Part shown: positions 63,303 through 64,000 of the stretch, piece after piece | Layout: the number at the start of each line of letters is the position of its first letter | Position numbering within the stretch: the stretch's first letter is position 1 | NCBI GenBank assembly: GCA_015847255.1 | Contig: JADLZK010012353.1 | Span: 62,001 to 126,000 of the forward strand | Direction of reading: 5' to 3' | Length of the DNA stretch: 64,000 nucleotides | DNA from: Hyparrhenia diplandra | Lineage: Eukaryota; Streptophyta; Magnoliopsida; Poales; Poaceae | Made by a program: the position numbers and the translations under genes | The notes under the pieces: generated by a model | Database searches by the model: none | What the model was told of the DNA's origin: nothing | What the model saw: only the letters and a program-made list of their open reading frames with translations

Positions 63303-64000
63303 TCTCGAGGCGTCTACATGGCGTGTGTGGAGGCCCCATAAAGTTTGAGAAATTTCTGAATTGTTTGGTACTTTTCTCTAATTATTTGAATTACCGCGCG
63401 AATTCTCCCGGTAAATGTATGTTGAACTACGACCACCCCTGAAAAAAAGACCCGAAATGGTGCCAAACTTTGTCGATAGGTCCCTTGTGCCCTAGGAGGC
63501 ACGACTTGTGGAGGACGGTGCGGGATAATTTTGTTTTCAAAGTGTAAATCACCATATTTGGTCGCCCGCGCCACGTAGAAAAATCTGATAAATCAAAAAA
63601 TGGCTAAAAAACCTAGGATTTTTGCGTGGGGCCATATTTTGGGTGTAAGTATCCACAAAAAAGTTTGAGCAAAAAGTTTGGAGTTAGGCGGAGCAGACGT
63701 CCTTCCACGATGGTATACTCAACCTTTAACGAAGCCTATCCTAACACTTAGGTTTCTCATGGTTGTGTGAGCGGTGCGCTTTTGCGGTGTGCTATCGGCC
63801 TCAAACTTTTTTCTCAAGCGTCTACATGGTGTGTGTGGAGGCCCCGCAAAGTTTGAGAAATTTCTGTAATTGTTTGGTACTTTTCTCTAATTATTTGAAT
63901 TACCGCGAATTCTCCCCAAGTAAATGTATGTTGAACTACGACCACCCCCGAAAAAGACCGAAACGGTGCCAAACTTTGCCGATAGGTCCCTTGTGCCCTA
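63303..64000 (+). repeat. About 508-bp direct repeat, second copy truncated by window end
   Basis: CTC(G/A)AGCGTCTACATGG, AAGTTTGAGAAATTTCTG, TTGGTACTTTTCTC and ATGTATGTTGAACTACGACC occur in the same order from 63305 and again from 63813. The second copy continues past the window. Such long tandem units are common inside large CACTA elements. No gene. Confidence 0.8.

Larger units (their letters stand above)
58727..64000 (+). mobile_element. CACTA (En/Spm) transposon, TNP2 type, 5' part
   Basis: Starts CACTACTACAGAAAC at 58727 after the trinucleotide GAG (one side of the expected 3-bp TSD). It has GC-rich subterminal repeats followed by transposase domains in the order usual for plant TNP2 elements. 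The 3' terminus lies beyond the window. Coding frames are broken, so the copy is not autonomous as read. Confidence 0.85.

Overview
The window is grass (Poaceae) nuclear DNA: a transposon-packed stretch around a small cluster of NLR disease-resistance genes. The NLR proteins have the tandem-NB architecture I associate with grass CC-NLRs. The mobile elements are plant types: Ty1/Copia, Ty3/Gypsy chromovirus and Tat, LARD/TRIM, TNP2-type CACTA, Helitron, hAT, MULE and Tourist MITEs. Genes have GT-AG introns. I cannot name the species from sequence alone.

Layout. 1-3.3 kb: two Helitron 3' ends facing each other, then a small Cys-rich secreted protein gene on the minus strand with a homopolymer frameshift in its signal peptide. 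3.6-9.1 kb: a composite Copia block bounded by one 5-bp target-site duplication (TSD) and holding four short LTRs, two TRIM-like internal regions and a circularly permuted Copia element. 9.5-15.5 kb: the 3' relic of one NLR (NLR-A) and NLR-associated spacer DNA broken by a truncated Gypsy chromovirus and a LINE tail. 15.5-27.8 kb: a 12.3-kb non-autonomous LTR element with its own intron-containing ORFs.

28.2-29.6 kb: exons 1-2 of a second NLR (NLR-B: coiled coil plus degenerate NB), broken by an early frameshift and a stop codon. 29.6-50.8 kb: nested insertions, namely a 9.6-kb Tat-lineage Gypsy with paired LTRs and TSD, a solo LTR containing a Tourist MITE, a LARD carrying a linker-histone-like H15 domain, another solo LTR and older debris. 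50.8-54.9 kb: intron 1, an exon-2 remnant and the intact exons 3-4 of a third NLR (NLR-C: canonical NB-ARC plus LRR). 55-58.7 kb: NLR spacer copies, a hAT element and a MITE. 58.7-64 kb: the 5' part of a degraded CACTA transposon running off the end.

The NLR fragments and four spacer copies suggest an NLR array expanded by tandem duplication and then dismembered by insertion and deletion. Only the exon 3-4 block of NLR-C looks fully open. No tRNA, rRNA or CRISPR was seen. Several paired LTRs differ partly by one-base homopolymer changes, so some frameshifts reported here could be base-calling errors.
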